A stretch of 64,000 nt of DNA from Martinezella tropici (GTDB lineage Bacteria > Pseudomonadota > Alphaproteobacteria > Rhizobiales > Rhizobiaceae): assembly GCF_008370325.1 (NCBI RefSeq), contig NZ_VNIP01000009.1, forward strand, positions 356,090 to 420,089. Direction: 5' to 3'. The notes beneath the pieces are model-generated. The model searched no databases. It had not been told where the DNA came from and saw only the letters and a list, made by a program, of their open reading frames with translations. The translations under genes and the position numbers were made by a program. Below, one piece after another: positions 27,596-36,724 of the stretch (the first letter of the stretch is position 1; each line of letters begins with the position of its first letter).

Positions 27596-27910
27596 GAAGC
27601 CCCCTTCGAAAAACCGCATACGGCAAGAGGCGCCGTTATCACGGTATGCGCTCACAAAATTTGCCTGCAACTTTCCGCGAAGGACCCTCGCCATCAGGCG
27701 CAATGCAATCAGGTCTCTTCGGACTTCCCCAACATGCGCCTCGGGCCCGCATGGGCCCGGGTATCATCCAGCCATCGGGGCCGGCATCACGCGTTCATGT
27801 ATAAACGGTTTATCGAATTGGACAACAGGGAATGGAGCAGTCGCGACCAAACGCAACCTTTTGTTTTCATTATATGGAAGGACGCCCATAAGATGAGCTG
27901 GCCGAGGTGA
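27596..27910. promoter_or_regulatory. Intergenic region with inverted repeat upstream of the RND operon
   Basis: In this 315-bp gap, CGCATAC (27615-27621) and GTATGCG (27644-27650) form an inverted repeat 20-55 bp before the adaptor start. It is well placed to be the operator of an unlinked TetR-type repressor. A second GC palindrome (CGGGCCC GCAT GGGCCCG, 27742-27759) may be a transcript end. No gene was recognised here. Confidence 0.4.
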
Positions 27911-29740
27911 TCAGCCCTCCAGCTCCTCGCGCAGCATTTCAAGCTCGAGCCACTCCTCTTCCATGCTGACAAGGCTTTCGCGCAGCTTTTCCATCTCCGC
28001 CGCAAGGCGATTGAAGGCTGCGGGATCCTTGGAAAAGAGGTTCGGATCGGCCATCTTCTTCTCGCGGGCGACAATCTCGGCTTCGGCTTTCGCCATTTCC
28101 TTCGGCAGATTTTCCAGCGCGAATTTCTGCTTGTAGGAAAGCTTGCCCTTGCCCTTCGAGCCTTCGCCGGCCGGCGATGCAGCTTCGGCTGATTTCGGCT
28201 TTTCGGCCGTCTTTTCCGCCCGCTTGCGCTCCTCGATCGCCCCCTTGCGCTGGGCGAGCATGTCGGAATAACCGCCGGCATATTCGATCCAGCGGCCATC
28301 AGGCTCTTCCGGATTGGCGGGCGCGATCGTCGAGGTCACGGTACGGTCGAGAAAGTCGCGATCGTGGCTGACGAGGATGACTGTGCCGGAAAAACCGGAC
28401 ACGATTTCCTGCAGCAGGTCGAGCGTCTCGATGTCGAGATCGTTCGTCGGTTCGTCGAGGATTAGGAGATTGGTCGGCCGCGACAGGATGCGCGCCAGCA
28501 TCAGCCGGGCACGCTCGCCGCCGGAAAGATTCTTGATCGGCGTGCGCGCCTGCTCCGGCTGGAACAGGAATTCCTTCATATAGCCGGTCACATGCCGCTG
28601 CTCGCCATTAACAAGCAGGTTCTCGCCGCGACCGTCGGTCAAATAGTTGGCGAGCGTGTCTTCGGGGTTGAGTTCCTCGCGCTTCTGATCAAGTGTCGCG
28701 ATTTCCAGATTTGTGCCGAGCTTCACCGTGCCGCTATCCGGCTCCAGCTGACCGGTCAGCATCTTCAGCAGCGTGGTCTTGCCGGCACCGTTCGGGCCGA
28801 CGAGACCGATGCAATCGCCGCGATGCACGCGGATCGAAAACGGCGCAACGATGGTACGCTCATTATAGGTCTTGGTGATCTTGTCTGCCTCGATCACCAG
28901 TTTGCCGCTTTCCTGCGCATCGGAAGCCGCCGCCTGCACCGTGCCCAAAGCGCCCTTGTGGCCGCGATAGCGCGAGCGCATGTCCTGCAGCTCGCCGAGC
29001 CGGCGCATGTTGCGCTTGCGTCTGGCCGTCACGCCGTAACGCAGCCAATGCTCTTCGCGCTCGATCTGCTTGCCGAGCTTGTGCTGCTCCAGCTCTTCGG
29101 CTTCCAGCACCTGGTCGCGCCAGGCTTCGAAATGAGCGAATCCCCTGTCCAGACGGCGCGAAGTACCGCGATCGAGCCAGACGGTCGCGGTCGAAACCTT
29201 TTCGAGAAAGCGCCGGTCGTGCGAGATCAGCACGAGCGCGCTACGGCTCTTCTGCAACTCGCCTTCCAGCCATTCGATGGTCGGCAGGTCGAGATGGTTC
29301 GTCGGCTCGTCGAGCAGCAGGATATCCGGTTCCGGCGCCATGACGCGCGCCAGAGCCGCGCGGCGCGCCTCGCCGCCCGAGAGGTTGTTCGGATCTTCCT
29401 CGCCTGTCAGGCCGAGATGGGACAAAAGATAGGTAACGCGATAGGGATCATCGCCAGGTCCAAGGCCGGCTTCGGCATAGGCCGCGACCGTCTTGTAACC
29501 GGCGAAATCCGGGGCCTGCTCGAGGTAGCGCACGGTCGAAGACGGATGGCGGAATACCTCGCCGGATTGCGCTTCGACAAGGCCGGCGGCGATCTTCAGC
29601 AACGTCGATTTACCCGAACCGTTACGACCGACAAGGCAGATCTTGTCGCCCGGCTCCACCTGCAGCGCGGCACCGGCGAGCAATGGCGCGCCGCCAAAGC
29701 TCAGAAAGATGTCGTCGAGTTTCAGAATGGGAGGGGCCAA
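27911..29740 (-). CDS. uup: ABC-F ATPase (Uup-like)
   Basis: 609 aa soluble protein with two ABC domains. The first has GRNGSGKST, LSGGE and LLLDEPTNHLD; the second has GPNGAGKTT, LSGGERARLML and LILDEPTNDLD. Linker and C-terminal coiled-coil follow (KLSYKQKFALENLPKEM, EMEKLRESLVSMEEEW), the arrangement of Uup. ABC-F proteins act on ribosomes or nucleic acids; Uup is linked to transposon excision and ribosome assembly. Its start is 2 bp after the thiamine diphosphokinase stop, so the two are co-transcribed. Confidence 0.92.
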   Translation of the reverse strand: MAPPILKLDDIFLSFGGAPLLAGAALQVEPGDKICLVGRNGSGKSTLLKIAAGLVEAQSGEVFRHPSSTVRYLEQAPDFAGYKTVAAYAEAGLGPGDDPYRVTYLLSHLGLTGEEDPNNLSGGEARRAALARVMAPEPDILLLDEPTNHLDLPTIEWLEGELQKSRSALVLISHDRRFLEKVSTATVWLDRGTSRRLDRGFAHFEAWRDQVLEAEELEQHKLGKQIEREEHWLRYGVTARRKRNMRRLGELQDMRSRYRGHKGALGTVQAAASDAQESGKLVIEADKITKTYNERTIVAPFSIRVHRGDCIGLVGPNGAGKTTLLKMLTGQLEPDSGTVKLGTNLEIATLDQKREELNPEDTLANYLTDGRGENLLVNGEQRHVTGYMKEFLFQPEQARTPIKNLSGGERARLMLARILSRPTNLLILDEPTNDLDIETLDLLQEIVSGFSGTVILVSHDRDFLDRTVTSTIAPANPEEPDGRWIEYAGGYSDMLAQRKGAIEERKRAEKTAEKPKSAEAASPAGEGSKGKGKLSYKQKFALENLPKEMAKAEAEIVAREKKMADPNLFSKDPAAFNRLAAEMEKLRESLVSMEEEWLELEMLREELEG

Positions 29741-29742
29741 GA

Positions 29743-30396
29743 TCAGACTCCGCTGAGATCATAAGGGCGGGCAAGAACGATCGCCCTGCCGCTGCCGAGC
29801 GAGAAGCGCACGTCGCCTTCCGCAACATTGGAAATGGTGCGCGATGCGCCGAAGGGCAAACGGAAATCGCGCAAGGGGTAGCGGGCATTCTCAATGAACA
29901 GGCCTGTCAGATCGCTGAACCCAAGGACGGAGAACAGCGAGCCGGCCGGCAGCGCCAGCGTGAGATCGCCGGGCGGAAGCGGCACCGCCTCCTCATCACC
30001 GGACGTGAGCAGGACATCGAAGCCTTTCTCGGCCAAGCGGATGCCATAAAGCAGGTGCTGGATGGCATGATCGGAGCGCTCACCACCCATGGCGCCGGCA
30101 AGGATTAGCCGCACAGCGCCGCGGCCAATCGCTTCCGAAACGGCAATCTCGCCGTCGGTCGCCGCCTTCGCCGTCGGATAGGGCTGCTTGGGCACATCGG
30201 GAAACGCAGCTTGCAAATCGGCGGGCGTGGAATCGAAATCGCCGACCCACAGCTCCGGCTCCACTCCGAGCGCGATCGCATGGCGCATGCCGCCATCGGC
30301 TGCGATGAAACGGCTGCCGGAAATGGCGGCGCGCAACCGCTCCGTCAGGCGAAGCTCGCCGCCGAGCAGGATGGTGAAGGTAGTGGACTGGCTCAT
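29743..30396 (-). CDS. Thiamine diphosphokinase
   Basis: 217 aa. The catalytic domain has FIAADGGMRHAIALG, WVGDFDS and KAATDGEIAVSEAI; the C-terminal domain has the thiamine-binding region ISNVAEGDVRFSL. It converts thiamine to thiamine diphosphate with ATP, so it uses the vitamin imported by ThiBPQ, encoded 3 kb away. It lies between a MarR gene and an ABC-F gene on the same strand. Confidence 0.93.
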   Translation of the reverse strand: MSQSTTFTILLGGELRLTERLRAAISGSRFIAADGGMRHAIALGVEPELWVGDFDSTPADLQAAFPDVPKQPYPTAKAATDGEIAVSEAIGRGAVRLILAGAMGGERSDHAIQHLLYGIRLAEKGFDVLLTSGDEEAVPLPPGDLTLALPAGSLFSVLGFSDLTGLFIENARYPLRDFRLPFGASRTISNVAEGDVRFSLGSGRAIVLARPYDLSGV

Positions 30397-30468
30397 GAGG
30401 CAAGCCCATAGCGCAAAGTCATGTCCCTAGGGAAGAGCAGCATAGGCAAGAACGGCCGCGACGACGGC

Positions 30469-30996
30469 TCAGTCGTCCGTTTCCTTGAGGCGCGCCTGGA
30501 AAACCTGCTCGTAGCCGCTGACATAACGATCAAACAGTAGCGAGAAGCTCTCGATCTCCTCCTGCGTCCAGTCGGCGAAGATGCTGCCGATGACGGAATA
30601 TTTCTGCGCCTGGATCTCCGACAGCAATCTCTGCCCGAGCGTGGTCAGTATCACCACGATGCGCCGCGCATCCGCCTGCGATGCCTTGCGCCGCAACACG
30701 CCGCGCGTCACCATGTCGGCAACGATGCGGCTCGCTCGCGACGGATCGATCCGCAGCATCTCGGCAATCGTGCCGACGGTGACTTCGCCCGTCAACTCTG
30801 CACGCCGCACGACATCGAGCACGTCGAGATGTGAAAGCTCGAGCCCCGGCGCAACGCTCAGGATGGCAAGCCTGCCGATCATGCGGCGACCTGTCAACAG
30901 ACGCATACGCGTCATCGCATGGCCGATACGCAGGAGATTCGCGTCGTCGGTCAGGGCCTGGGCTTCAATTTCACGTGTATTCGTCGCAGATGTCAT
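30469..30996 (-). CDS. MarR-family transcriptional regulator
   Basis: About 175 aa from ATG 30996. The winged helix-turn-helix is visible (LTGEVTVGTIAEMLRIDPSRASRIVADMVTRGVLRRKASQADARR), with flanking dimerisation helices. It is divergent from a DHA2 multidrug transporter (start 31164), so it probably represses that gene from the 167-bp shared region. An upstream in-frame ATG at 31062 would add residues untypical of the family. Confidence 0.88.
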   Translation of the reverse strand: MTSATNTREIEAQALTDDANLLRIGHAMTRMRLLTGRRMIGRLAILSVAPGLELSHLDVLDVVRRAELTGEVTVGTIAEMLRIDPSRASRIVADMVTRGVLRRKASQADARRIVVILTTLGQRLLSEIQAQKYSVIGSIFADWTQEEIESFSLLFDRYVSGYEQVFQARLKETDD

Positions 30997-31163
30997 CTTT
31001 CCACCATACCAGAGGCGGCAAAGAAATAAAACATGCAAACAGCATTCACCTGTCGTTGACATTTATATGCTAACGGCACATATGTATCACCTATGAAAAC
31101 CGGGGCGTCCCGCGCATTCGATCGACCGCGCAGCGTTTCGGCCAAGCTCGGATTTTTTGCCCC

Positions 31164-32705
31164 ATGGACATGCAGACAACGTTCGCGCCGCTCGTGGCGG
31201 ATCATAAGCGGCGGCTTATCCTCTTCCTGTTTCTGATGACCGCCATGTTCATGGCAACGCTCGACAACCAGATCGTCTCGACGGCGCTTCCGACGATCGT
31301 CGGCGAATTCGGGCATCTGGAGCGCTTCGGTTGGATTGGATCGGCCTATCTTCTCTCGCTCTCCGCCGTCATGCCCGTTTACGGCAAGCTCGGCGATCTC
31401 TTCGGCCGCAAATATGTGATGATGACGGCGATCGCGATCTTCACCATCGGCTCCGCTGTCTGCGGCCTTGCCGTCTCGATGGATACGCTGATCGCCGCAC
31501 GCGTCCTTCAGGGCCTCGGGGGCGGCGGCATCCTTGTATCGATCTTTGCCGTCAATGCGGACTTGTTCGAGCCGAGGGAGCGCGCCCGCTACCAGAGCTA
31601 TTCCAGCCTGGTGCTGATGGCGTCGGGCGCCATCGGCCCCGTTCTCGGCGGTACGATGAGCGATCTCTTCGGCTGGCGCTCCATCTTTCTCGTCAATGTG
31701 CCGATCGGCTTTGTCGTGCTGGCGGGTCTCGCCACTATGCTCCCCTACCGCAAGCCGGCCCGCCGGCCGAAGATCGACTATGCCGGCGCGATCGTTCTCG
31801 CGCTGACGACGACGAGCATCGTGCTGGCCGCCGACGGCACCGAACTCTTCGGATCGCTGCTGTCGCCGCAATGCCTCGGCATCATTGCCTTCGGCGCGAT
31901 CTGCGCCATCGCCTGGGTCTTCATCGAACGCCGCGCCCCCGAGCCGATCGTGCCGATGACGCTGTTCCGCAATCCGACATTCGGCCTCCTGCTGATCATC
32001 TCGATTACCAGCGGTGCCGTCGCCATCGGCATGGTCAATTATTTCGCGCTCTTCCTGCAGACGACGACGGGCCTTTCGCCCTCGATGGCCGGGCTGCTGT
32101 TCATTCTCCTGACCGGCGGCATCGTCTGCGGTTCGCTGTCGGCCGGCAGGCTCATTGCAGCCAGAGGGCGCTACAAGCCCTTCGCCGTCGCGAGCGCTGC
32201 CTGCAGCGCCATCGCATTCGGCGCGCTTGCCTTCCTACCAGCCGGCACGCCCATCGTCGTCATCGGCGGGCTGATGCTGCTGCACGGCATCGGTATCGGC
32301 CTTGCGCAGCAGGTTCCCGTCATCGGCGTGCAGAACGCGGCGGCAGCCCGCGATGTCGGCGCAGCGACCGGAGCCGTCACGCTCTCGCGCATGGGCGGCG
32401 CCTCGATCGCCATCTCCATCTACGGTGCCATTATCGCCGCCAAGCTCGGCAATGTCGGGATCTCGATATCAGGCGTATCCGATATCGAGCAGCTGACGCC
32501 GAAGATGATGGCCGCATTGCCGGAAGCAACCCGCCAGGCTGTCGCCAATGCCTATGCGAGCGCCTTCAGCCCGCTGTTCATGACGGCCGCGGGCATCTGT
32601 TTCATCGGTTTGCTGACCGCACTGACGCTGAAGAACGTGCAGCTTCCGGGTGCCGCGAAGAAATTCGACAACAACACGACGGCGGCCGCGCAGGCCGCCG
32701 AGTAA
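31164..32705 (+). CDS. MFS multidrug transporter, DHA2 (EmrB/QacA) family
   Basis: 513 aa with about 14 hydrophobic segments. Motif D1 is LDNQIVSTALPTIVGEF, motif A GKLGDLFGRKYVM, and motif C ASGAIGPVLGG. DHA2 proteins export drugs or metabolites with protons. Divergent from the MarR regulator, which likely controls it. No EmrA-type adaptor is adjacent. Confidence 0.92.
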   Translation: MDMQTTFAPLVADHKRRLILFLFLMTAMFMATLDNQIVSTALPTIVGEFGHLERFGWIGSAYLLSLSAVMPVYGKLGDLFGRKYVMMTAIAIFTIGSAVCGLAVSMDTLIAARVLQGLGGGGILVSIFAVNADLFEPRERARYQSYSSLVLMASGAIGPVLGGTMSDLFGWRSIFLVNVPIGFVVLAGLATMLPYRKPARRPKIDYAGAIVLALTTTSIVLAADGTELFGSLLSPQCLGIIAFGAICAIAWVFIERRAPEPIVPMTLFRNPTFGLLLIISITSGAVAIGMVNYFALFLQTTTGLSPSMAGLLFILLTGGIVCGSLSAGRLIAARGRYKPFAVASAACSAIAFGALAFLPAGTPIVVIGGLMLLHGIGIGLAQQVPVIGVQNAAAARDVGAATGAVTLSRMGGASIAISIYGAIIAAKLGNVGISISGVSDIEQLTPKMMAALPEATRQAVANAYASAFSPLFMTAAGICFIGLLTALTLKNVQLPGAAKKFDNNTTAAAQAAE

Positions 32706-32777
32706 CCTGTCTCCGTCCACAATCGGCAAGGGAATCATTTCCCTTGTCATCCCTTCGTCACAAGGCTAAATCTGCCG

Positions 32778-32886
32778 ACGCTCTAACGGGGTGCCTGATG
32801 TCCTCTAGGATATCTGGCTGAGAGGCTTTCACCGGCCAACCCGCGGAACCTGATCCGGCTAACACCGGCGGAGGGATTAGACGCGT
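32778..32886 (+). ncRNA. TPP riboswitch (thi box)
   Basis: The conserved TPP aptamer is visible: ACGGGGTGCCTGA at the 5' side, GGCTGAGAGG, ACCCGCGGAACCTGATCCGG and the 3' element CGGAGGGATTAGACGCG, with a closing TCTAA/TTAGA helix. It lies upstream of thiBPQ, whose thiamine import it would repress when TPP is abundant. The distance to the thiB start is unusually long (~170 nt), because palindromic repeats lie in between. Confidence 0.95.
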
Positions 32887-32927
32887 GACGAAATCATAGC
32901 GCCCTTTTCCCCTTCAAGACGAAACCC

Positions 32928-33039
32928 AGAGCATGATGCCGAAAAGTGTAAACGGTTTTCGGGCGACATCATGCTCTAATTATTTGATTTCAGAGCGGAT
33001 TCTGATTTTAGGTCGATAGACCTAAAATCATCCGGCTCT
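32928..33039. repeat. Dispersed palindromic repeat pair between TPP riboswitch and thiB
   Basis: The first palindrome (32928-32977) pairs AGAGCATGATG with CATCATGCTCT around GCCGAAAAGTG...GGTTTTCGGGC; a second copy of this unit lies at 47521-47569, with 45 of 49 bases the same. The second palindrome (32991-33039) has perfect 12-bp arms TGATTTTAGGTC / GACCTAAAATCA inside an AGAGC/GCTCT helix. These look like rhizobial intergenic repeats inserted in the thi leader. Confidence 0.8.
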
Positions 33040-33056
33040 TAGGAGGAGGCGCTGTC

Positions 33057-34085
33057 GTGCAAAACCGATCGCTATTGTCATTCTTCGCCGGACTGGCTCT
33101 TGCCGTCGGCGCAACGTCTTTTGCTGCCCAGACGGCCGAGGCAGCCGACAAGACCCTGACCATCTACACCTATGAGAGCTTCACCGCCGATTGGGGTCCC
33201 GGCGCCAAGGTCAAGGCCGCCTTCGAGAAGACCTGCGGCTGCACAATCAATTATGTCAGCGTCACTGATGGCGTCGCGCTTCTCTCCCGCCTGAAGCTGG
33301 AAGGCGCCAGCACCAAGGCCGATGTCGTTCTCGGCCTCGACACCAATCTCGTCGACGAAGCCAAGGATACCGGCCTCTTCGATGCAAGCGGCGTCGACAC
33401 CTCGGCCCTCAAGGTTCCCGGAGATTTCAAGGATGACGTCTTCGTGCCCTATGACTACGGCCATTTCGCCGTGGTCTACGATAGCCAGACGGTCAAGAAC
33501 CCGCCGAAGAGCATGAAGGATCTCGTCGAGGGCGATCCCGCGCAGAAGATCGTGATCGAGGATCCGCGGACTTCGACGCCGGGTCTCGGCCTGCTGCTCT
33601 GGGTCAAGTCGATCTATGGCGACAAGTCCGCCGATGCCTGGACGAAGCTCAAGGGCCGCATCCTGACGGTGACGCCTGGCTGGTCGGAAGCCTACGACCT
33701 CTTCACCAAGGGCGAGGCGCCGATGGTGCTTTCCTATACGACGTCGCCGGCCTATCACATCATCGAGGACAAGACCGACCGCTACCAGGCCGCCGCCTTT
33801 TCGGAAGGGCACTATATCCAGATCGAGGTCGCCGGCCTGATCAAGTCCTCGCCGAACAAGGAGCTTGCCCGCGATTTCCTGAGGTTCATGATCTCCCCCG
33901 GCTTCCAGGATATCATTCCCACAAGCAACTGGATGATGCCTGCCTCGGCCACTTCCGAGCCGCTGCCGGACGCCTTCAGCAAGCTCGTAGTGCCGTCGAA
34001 GACCTTCCTGATGAGCCCCGCCGACGTCGACAAGAACCGTAAGGCCTGGATCGACGAATGGCTGGCCGCAACCAGCGGCAATTGA
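33057..34085 (+). CDS. thiB: Thiamine ABC transporter, substrate-binding protein
   Basis: 342 aa, GTG start 33057 with GGAGGAG upstream. The signal peptide ends TAEAA before DKTLTIYTYESF, the typical ThiB beginning. Conserved segments include VVLGLDTNLV, PYDYGHFAVVYDS, EDPRTSTPGLGLLLWVK and VLSYTTSPAYH. It binds thiamine (and its phosphates) in the periplasm and passes it to ThiPQ. It is the first gene behind the TPP riboswitch. Confidence 0.95.
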   Translation: MQNRSLLSFFAGLALAVGATSFAAQTAEAADKTLTIYTYESFTADWGPGAKVKAAFEKTCGCTINYVSVTDGVALLSRLKLEGASTKADVVLGLDTNLVDEAKDTGLFDASGVDTSALKVPGDFKDDVFVPYDYGHFAVVYDSQTVKNPPKSMKDLVEGDPAQKIVIEDPRTSTPGLGLLLWVKSIYGDKSADAWTKLKGRILTVTPGWSEAYDLFTKGEAPMVLSYTTSPAYHIIEDKTDRYQAAAFSEGHYIQIEVAGLIKSSPNKELARDFLRFMISPGFQDIIPTSNWMMPASATSEPLPDAFSKLVVPSKTFLMSPADVDKNRKAWIDEWLAATSGN

Positions 34086-34095
34086 CGCCCCGATC

Positions 34096-35733
34096 ATGCT
34101 CACGGCACCCGAAAGACGACGCGCCATTTCCGGCGGGGCGCTCAGCCTCGCCGGCATCGCGCTCTTCGTCGGGATCGCCGTCCTCGTCCTTTTGGCCGCC
34201 GGCATCGAATCCGGCGGCAACAATCCCCTGACAGATCCCTATTTGCTGCGCGTCCTGCGCTTCACGCTGCTGCAGGCGGTACTCTCGACCCTGCTATCGG
34301 TCGTGCTCGCCATACCTGTCGCCCGCGCCTTGGCGCGACAGCCCCATTTTTCCGGCAGGCTATGGCTGCTCCGGCTGATGGCCGTCCCGATGGGCCTGCC
34401 CGTGCTGATCGGCGCGCTCGGCCTGCTCGGCATCTGGGGTCGGCAGGGGCTTATCAATCAGACGCTTATGGCGCTTGGCCTGTCGCAGCCCGTCAGCATT
34501 TACGGCCTCGCTGGCATCCTCTTGGCGCATGTCTTCTTCAATATGCCGCTCGCCTGCCGGCTGACGCTGGCCGGACTGGAGCGCGTGCCGGCGGAATATT
34601 GGCTTGTGGCCGGCGGGCTCGGCATGCGGCCCGCCTCGGTCTTTCGCTTCATCGAATGGCCCATCCTGCGCGGCCTCATACCCGGTATTGCCGGCCTGAT
34701 CTTCATGCTCTGTGCCACCAGCTTCACGCTGGTCCTGATTCTTGGCGGTGGTCCGGCCGCAACGACGCTGGAAGTGGCGATCTATCAGGCGCTCCGCTTC
34801 GATTTCGATCCCGGCCGCGCCGTGATGCTGTCGCTGCTGCAGATCGCCGTCACCCTCGTCGTCCTCGGCGCCATGACGCTGTTTCGCGCGCCTGACGATC
34901 ATGGGTTGACCAGCGGCCGCGCGCTTCACCGCATCGATGGGCGGATGCCCGCCGCACGATGGATCGACGCCGCACTGCTATCGGCCGCTATGCTCTTTCT
35001 CGGCCTGCCGCTCGCTTCCGTCGTCGTGACCGGCCTCGAGGCAAACCTTCCGAAGCTCGCCAGCCAGCCGATCTTTCTGCAAGCGGCCGCGACGAGCCTG
35101 GCAATCGCGCTCGCCGCCGGCCTTCTGGCGGTCTTGATATCTTTTGCGATCATTCGCGCCCGATCGGCGATATCGGCGGATCGCCGCAGAACCCTCAGCC
35201 TGCGTGGCCTGGCGCTCGCCTTGAGCGGAAGCTCGTCGCTGATCCTGCTGGTCCCGCCGATCGTACTGGCAACCGGCTGGTTTCTGGCGCTGAGACCATT
35301 GGGCGATCCCAGCCGTTTCGCCGCCATCCTCATCGTTGTTATCAATGCGCTGATGGCTCTGCCCTTCGTCATTCGCGTCATCGAACCGGCCTATGCGGTC
35401 CATGTCAGCCGCACCGAACGGCTGGCGGCGAGCCTCGGCCTTCACGGCATTGCCCGCCTGCGCCTCGTCGATTGGCCGGGTCTGCGCAAGCCGTTCTTCA
35501 CAGCGCTCTCCTTCGCCATGGCGCTGTCGCTCGGCGATCTCGGCGCGGTGGCGCTCTTCGGCTCGGACAGCCTGATGACCCTGCCCTGGCTGGTCTACAG
35601 CAAGCTTGGCAGCTATCGCACCAACGACGCCGATGGATATGCCTTGATCCTTGGCCTGGTCTGCCTTCTTTTGACCATCGCCGGTACGGCCGGCCAGGGC
35701 ATGCGCGATCATGAAAGCCAGGGAAATGACTGA
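34096..35733 (+). CDS. thiP: Thiamine ABC transporter, permease
   Basis: 545 aa fused double permease with about 12 membrane segments. It carries two EAA-type loops (EYWLVAGGLGMRPASVFRFIEWPIL and ERLAASLGLHGIARLRLVDWPGL), as expected for ThiP. Its 3' end overlaps thiQ by 23 bp. It is 10 bp downstream of thiB. Confidence 0.95.
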   Translation: MLTAPERRRAISGGALSLAGIALFVGIAVLVLLAAGIESGGNNPLTDPYLLRVLRFTLLQAVLSTLLSVVLAIPVARALARQPHFSGRLWLLRLMAVPMGLPVLIGALGLLGIWGRQGLINQTLMALGLSQPVSIYGLAGILLAHVFFNMPLACRLTLAGLERVPAEYWLVAGGLGMRPASVFRFIEWPILRGLIPGIAGLIFMLCATSFTLVLILGGGPAATTLEVAIYQALRFDFDPGRAVMLSLLQIAVTLVVLGAMTLFRAPDDHGLTSGRALHRIDGRMPAARWIDAALLSAAMLFLGLPLASVVVTGLEANLPKLASQPIFLQAAATSLAIALAAGLLAVLISFAIIRARSAISADRRRTLSLRGLALALSGSSSLILLVPPIVLATGWFLALRPLGDPSRFAAILIVVINALMALPFVIRVIEPAYAVHVSRTERLAASLGLHGIARLRLVDWPGLRKPFFTALSFAMALSLGDLGAVALFGSDSLMTLPWLVYSKLGSYRTNDADGYALILGLVCLLLTIAGTAGQGMRDHESQGND

Positions 35734-36454
35734 CGGCCACGACATGAAAGAACAAGGCATTGCCATGGCCGGCGTCGAGCTGCACCTCGGCACGCATGAT
35801 TTTCGCTTCGATTGCGCGTTGCCGCAGGGCAAGATCATCGCCATCGCCGGACCGTCGGGATCTGGTAAATCGACCTTTCTCAATTTATTGGCCGGCTTCG
35901 AACAGCCGGACCGCGGCCGCATCCTGCTTGCCGGACAGGACGTGACCGGCCTGCATCCCGCCGAACGGCCGGTCTCACTCGTCTTCCAGGACAACAACCT
36001 CTTTGCCCATCTCGATCTCTTCACCAATGTCGGCCTCGGCATCAGCCCTTCATTGAAGCTTTCGGTACAGGACCGGCAAAGGGTCTCGGACGCCCTGGCG
36101 CGCGTCGGGCTGCCCGGCTTCGAGAAGCGCAAGCCGGGGACGCTCTCCGGCGGCGAACGGCAGCGCGCCGCTTTCGCAAGGGCGCTGGTGCGCGACAAGC
36201 CGATCCTGCTGCTGGACGAACCCTTCGCCGCCCTCGATCCTGGCCTGCGCTCCGGCATGGTCGAACTTTTGAAAACCCTGCATAGCGAGAGCGGCAATAC
36301 GGTGCTGATCGTCTCGCACGATCCCGCCGAGGTGCGGCGTCTTGCCGACCATGCCGTCTTCGTCGACGGCGGCGCGATCAGGCTTGCCGCCTCCATCGAG
36401 ACCTTCCTGAAGGTGGGCGACATTCCGGCATTGACTACATTTCTGCAGCATTGA
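35711..36454 (+). CDS. thiQ: Thiamine ABC transporter, ATPase
   Basis: Up to 247 aa with Walker A (GPSGSGKST), signature LSGGERQRAAFARAL, Walker B (LLLDEPFAALDP) and H-loop VSHDPAEV. Start codons at 35711, 35726 and 35744 are possible; the last would shorten it by 11 residues. It energises thiamine uptake through ThiP and closes the thiBPQ operon. Confidence 0.94.
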   Translation: MKAREMTDGHDMKEQGIAMAGVELHLGTHDFRFDCALPQGKIIAIAGPSGSGKSTFLNLLAGFEQPDRGRILLAGQDVTGLHPAERPVSLVFQDNNLFAHLDLFTNVGLGISPSLKLSVQDRQRVSDALARVGLPGFEKRKPGTLSGGERQRAAFARALVRDKPILLLDEPFAALDPGLRSGMVELLKTLHSESGNTVLIVSHDPAEVRRLADHAVFVDGGAIRLAASIETFLKVGDIPALTTFLQH

Positions 36455-36724
36455 TTGCGCCGCAGCATCTCGGCGTCGGCTTTGCCTTAATTTCGTCGTG
36501 CGAAGCGGCTGAAAGTCCTGGGAAATGCTTGCTAAAATACAACGCCGCCACATTTAAGCGGAGTCTCGCTATGCAACCGATGCCAAAATCGGCTACAGCA
36601 AGGGTTGGAGACCGTCCGGGCAGATGCGGATCGATAGGGATGCAAGCAACCTCTATCGGCGCGCGGCGATGATCAGCCCGGTAACGATCAACCGGATTTG
36701 GCGCCGAGCCGGCATGGCAGCGAA

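Noticed and set aside
36455..36724. Gene of 73 aa between thiQ and the M48 protease
   Set aside because: No ribosome binding site or recognisable family; treated as intergenic sequence.
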